NCBI GenBank assembly: GCA_900317065.1
Contig: ONFK01000104.1
Coordinates: 1 to 6,163, forward strand
Length of the DNA: 6,163 nt
From: an uncultured Bacteroidales bacterium
GTDB taxonomy: Bacteria > Bacteroidota > Bacteroidia > Bacteroidales > UBA932
Direction of reading: 5' to 3'
Shown: positions 4,718-6,163 of the stretch, one piece after another
Numbering within the stretch: position 1 is the first letter of the stretch
Layout: each line of letters starts with the position of its first letter
Position numbers and translations under genes: made by a program
The notes under the pieces: model-generated
What the model saw: the letters and a program-made list of their open reading frames with translations, nothing else
Database searches by the model: none
What the model was told of the DNA's origin: nothing

Positions 4718-6163
4718 TTACTGGAATTTCTTTTCTAATTCATCTATGTTCGCCAGGACGGTTATCTTCTTGCCTCCCGCCGTCAGCTCGGCATTCTCGC
4801 AGGCGAACAGGGTGTCGATGAGGCCCTGGGCCTCTAAGGCGTTGCGCGGGGGTTCCACGTTCAGGCTGCCGAGGGTGGCGAACTTCGATGCGAGCGATGC
4901 GCGCACCAGTTCCGGCACGCCGGAGGTATCGTCCGAAAGTATCAGGAGAATATCCTGGACCATCTGCTGGACCTTTCCGGCCTCGCAGGAATATCCCTCG
5001 GGCACTCCGTTCACCACGACGGTGTCGGTGCCGAAGGGGGTGATGTCGAAGCCCGCTGCGGCGAGTGTCTGCGCATGCTCCTCGAAAAGCAGGCGCGCCG
5101 CAGTGCCGACCTGCACCTGCACGGGGAAGAGCGCGGTCTGAGTGACGGGTGCGTTCTTCGAGAGGGCCTTGAGGGTTTTTTCGTAGAGGATGCGTTCCCA
5201 CGCGCGGCGTATGTTCACGAGCATTATGCCGGAGGATGTCGGGGTGATGATGAAGCGGCCCTTCACGACGAGGGCGCGGGCCTGTGCGGCCTGATTCTGC
5301 TCGAAAAGGACGCCGTAGTCCGCGTTTTCTTGCTTTCCGCGCCAGGCAAAGGGCCCGTCTGTGTCCCGCAAGGGGACGCCAGTACGGGCATTGCCTGGCC
5401 GATTCTCCCCTGCGCTGAAAACGCTGTCCGATTCAAACCCGGTATTCACCGCGAACGGATCGTACGAACTGTCCACGGGCGGCCCCGGAGCGCTCTGCAC
5501 GGGCCCCCGGTACTCCTCGAACGAAGCCCCCATCTGGGGCATCTCCACGCGCCCCTCCGTGTCGAAATCTATCCCCTGCCCGAAGGCATTCCGCCCCAGG
5601 GTGGCCTTCACGCAGGCGTATATGGTCTGGAAGATGACCGCCTCCTCTTCGAACTTAACCTCCGCCTTGGTAGGATGGATGTTGACATCCACCGTCTCCG
5701 GATCCACCTCCAGCCAGACGAAGTAGGAGGGGGTGTATCCTTCCGGAAGATATTCTTCGTAGGCCTTCATCACAGCCTTGTGCAGATAGGGGCTGCGGAA
5801 ATAGCGTCCGTTCACGAAGAAATACTGGTTCGCGACCGTCTTGCGGGCGGTGTCCGGGCTCGCGAGGAATCCGCTTACGCGCACTACGGAGGTGTCGGCG
5901 TTGATGTCGACCAGATCCCCGGTGACATTCGATCCCATAAGGTCCAGTACCCTGAATTTCAGGGACTTGGCAGGACGGAGGCGGAAGATGTCGCGCCCGT
6001 TCGAGTTGAGCGAGAAGCCCAAGTCCGGACAGGTGATGGCTATGCGGGTGAATTCCTCCACTATGTGCCGGAGTTCCACCGTGTCGCTCTTGAGAAACTT
6101 GCGGCGGGCGGGCGTGTTGTAGAAGAGATTGCGTACGAGGAAGTTGCTTCCGGAAGGAGCCGC
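4718..6163 (-). CDS. mutL: DNA mismatch repair protein MutL, partial (N-terminus outside window)
   Basis: MutL couples mismatch recognition by MutS to strand incision and excision. The frame is open to the right edge; 481 residues are visible, beginning at the conserved FLVRNLFYNTPARRKFLKS motif at the end of the GHKL ATPase domain. About 100-150 N-terminal residues with the ATP-binding motifs lie outside. The transducer domain follows, with DVNIHPTKAEVKF at visible residues 159-171, then a long low-conservation linker (about 191-293), then the C-terminal dimerisation domain from VVKGRFIITP (299) to the end. The linker carries a reversed copy of the palindromic element, translated RPGNARTGVPLRDTDGPF at 255-272. 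The region equivalent to the metal-binding DQHA(X)2E(X)4E motif reads NIRRAWERILYE (317-328), and CPHGRP near the C-terminus reads LTAGGK, so endonuclease activity may be lacking. A GTG at 6079 is an internal valine, not a start. Confidence 0.95.
   Translation of the reverse strand, partial: AAPSGSNFLVRNLFYNTPARRKFLKSDTVELRHIVEEFTRIAITCPDLGFSLNSNGRDIFRLRPAKSLKFRVLDLMGSNVTGDLVDINADTSVVRVSGFLASPDTARKTVANQYFFVNGRYFRSPYLHKAVMKAYEEYLPEGYTPSYFVWLEVDPETVDVNIHPTKAEVKFEEEAVIFQTIYACVKATLGRNAFGQGIDFDTEGRVEMPQMGASFEEYRGPVQSAPGPPVDSSYDPFAVNTGFESDSVFSAGENRPGNARTGVPLRDTDGPFAWRGKQENADYGVLFEQNQAAQARALVVKGRFIITPTSSGIMLVNIRRAWERILYEKTLKALSKNAPVTQTALFPVQVQVGTAARLLFEEHAQTLAAAGFDITPFGTDTVVVNGVPEGYSCEAGKVQQMVQDILLILSDDTSGVPELVRASLASKFATLGSLNVEPPRNALEAQGLIDTLFACENAELTAGGKKITVLANIDELEKKFQ
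5337..5402 (+). repeat. Protein-coding palindromic element, copy 3 (inverted, in mutL)
   Basis: The reverse complement of this stretch aligns without gaps to the apbE copy, with 53 of 64 core positions identical. Outer arms GCCAGGCAA (5341-5349) and TTGCCTGGC (5391-5399) form a perfect 9 bp inverted repeat. GCCCG (5353-5357) pairs with CGGGC (5385-5389), and GTCCC (5363-5367) with GGGAC (5373-5377). Relative to apbE and rsmE the element is inverted with respect to transcription, so mutL reads its other strand. The same flanking bases, TCG on one side and GCGG on the other, are present at all three sites, giving a likely unit of about 66 bp. Confidence 0.87.

Overview
The window looks like a piece of chromosome from a fairly GC-rich Bacteroidales bacterium, probably an uncultured gut or rumen lineage. 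The reasons are: two proteins with lipoprotein-type signal peptides, weak or absent Shine-Dalgarno sequences, a perfect match to the Bacteroidetes -7 box (TAnnTTTG) upstream of the lipoprotein gene, and a rhomboid protease gene next to mutL, an arrangement I recall from that phylum. I could not run a search, so the exact lineage is open.

Layout. At the left edge (3-287, + strand) is the C-terminal end of an AraC-family regulator, closed by a strong intrinsic terminator. A candidate promoter follows, then a lipoprotein with two lipocalin-like beta modules (397-1311, +). A GC-rich hairpin lies in the convergent gap at 1366-1402. Everything to the right is on the - strand and reads as one compact operon: mutL (5' end outside the window), an intramembrane rhomboid protease, tsaC (threonylcarbamoyl-AMP synthase for tRNA t6A), rsmE (16S rRNA m3U1498 methyltransferase) and apbE (FAD:protein FMN transferase). 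Spacing is extreme: 4 nt between mutL and rhomboid, a 14 nt overlap between rhomboid and tsaC, and then tsaC, rsmE and apbE abut with no spacer, all in one reading frame and separated only by a stop codon.

The main discovery is a small palindromic repeat of about 59-70 bp that lies in-frame inside three unrelated housekeeping genes: apbE (1930-1999), rsmE (3307-3376) and, in reverse orientation, mutL (5337-5402). The three copies align without gaps. Their outer arms form inverted repeats that covary between copies, and each copy is free of stop codons in all six frames. Each sits where the host protein should tolerate extra residues: an ApbE loop, the RsmE PUA-domain hairpin loop, and the MutL interdomain linker. 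This resembles the Rickettsia palindromic elements (RPEs) but with unrelated sequence, and it looks like a protein-coding mobile palindrome family in Bacteroidales. Next to the apbE copy are two further palindromes of a different type (TTTGTTCCG...CGGAACAAA) at a 51 bp period, and rsmE has another strong hairpin in a second lengthened loop. Together these make apbE and rsmE proteins look like mosaics of conserved enzyme plus translated repeat DNA.
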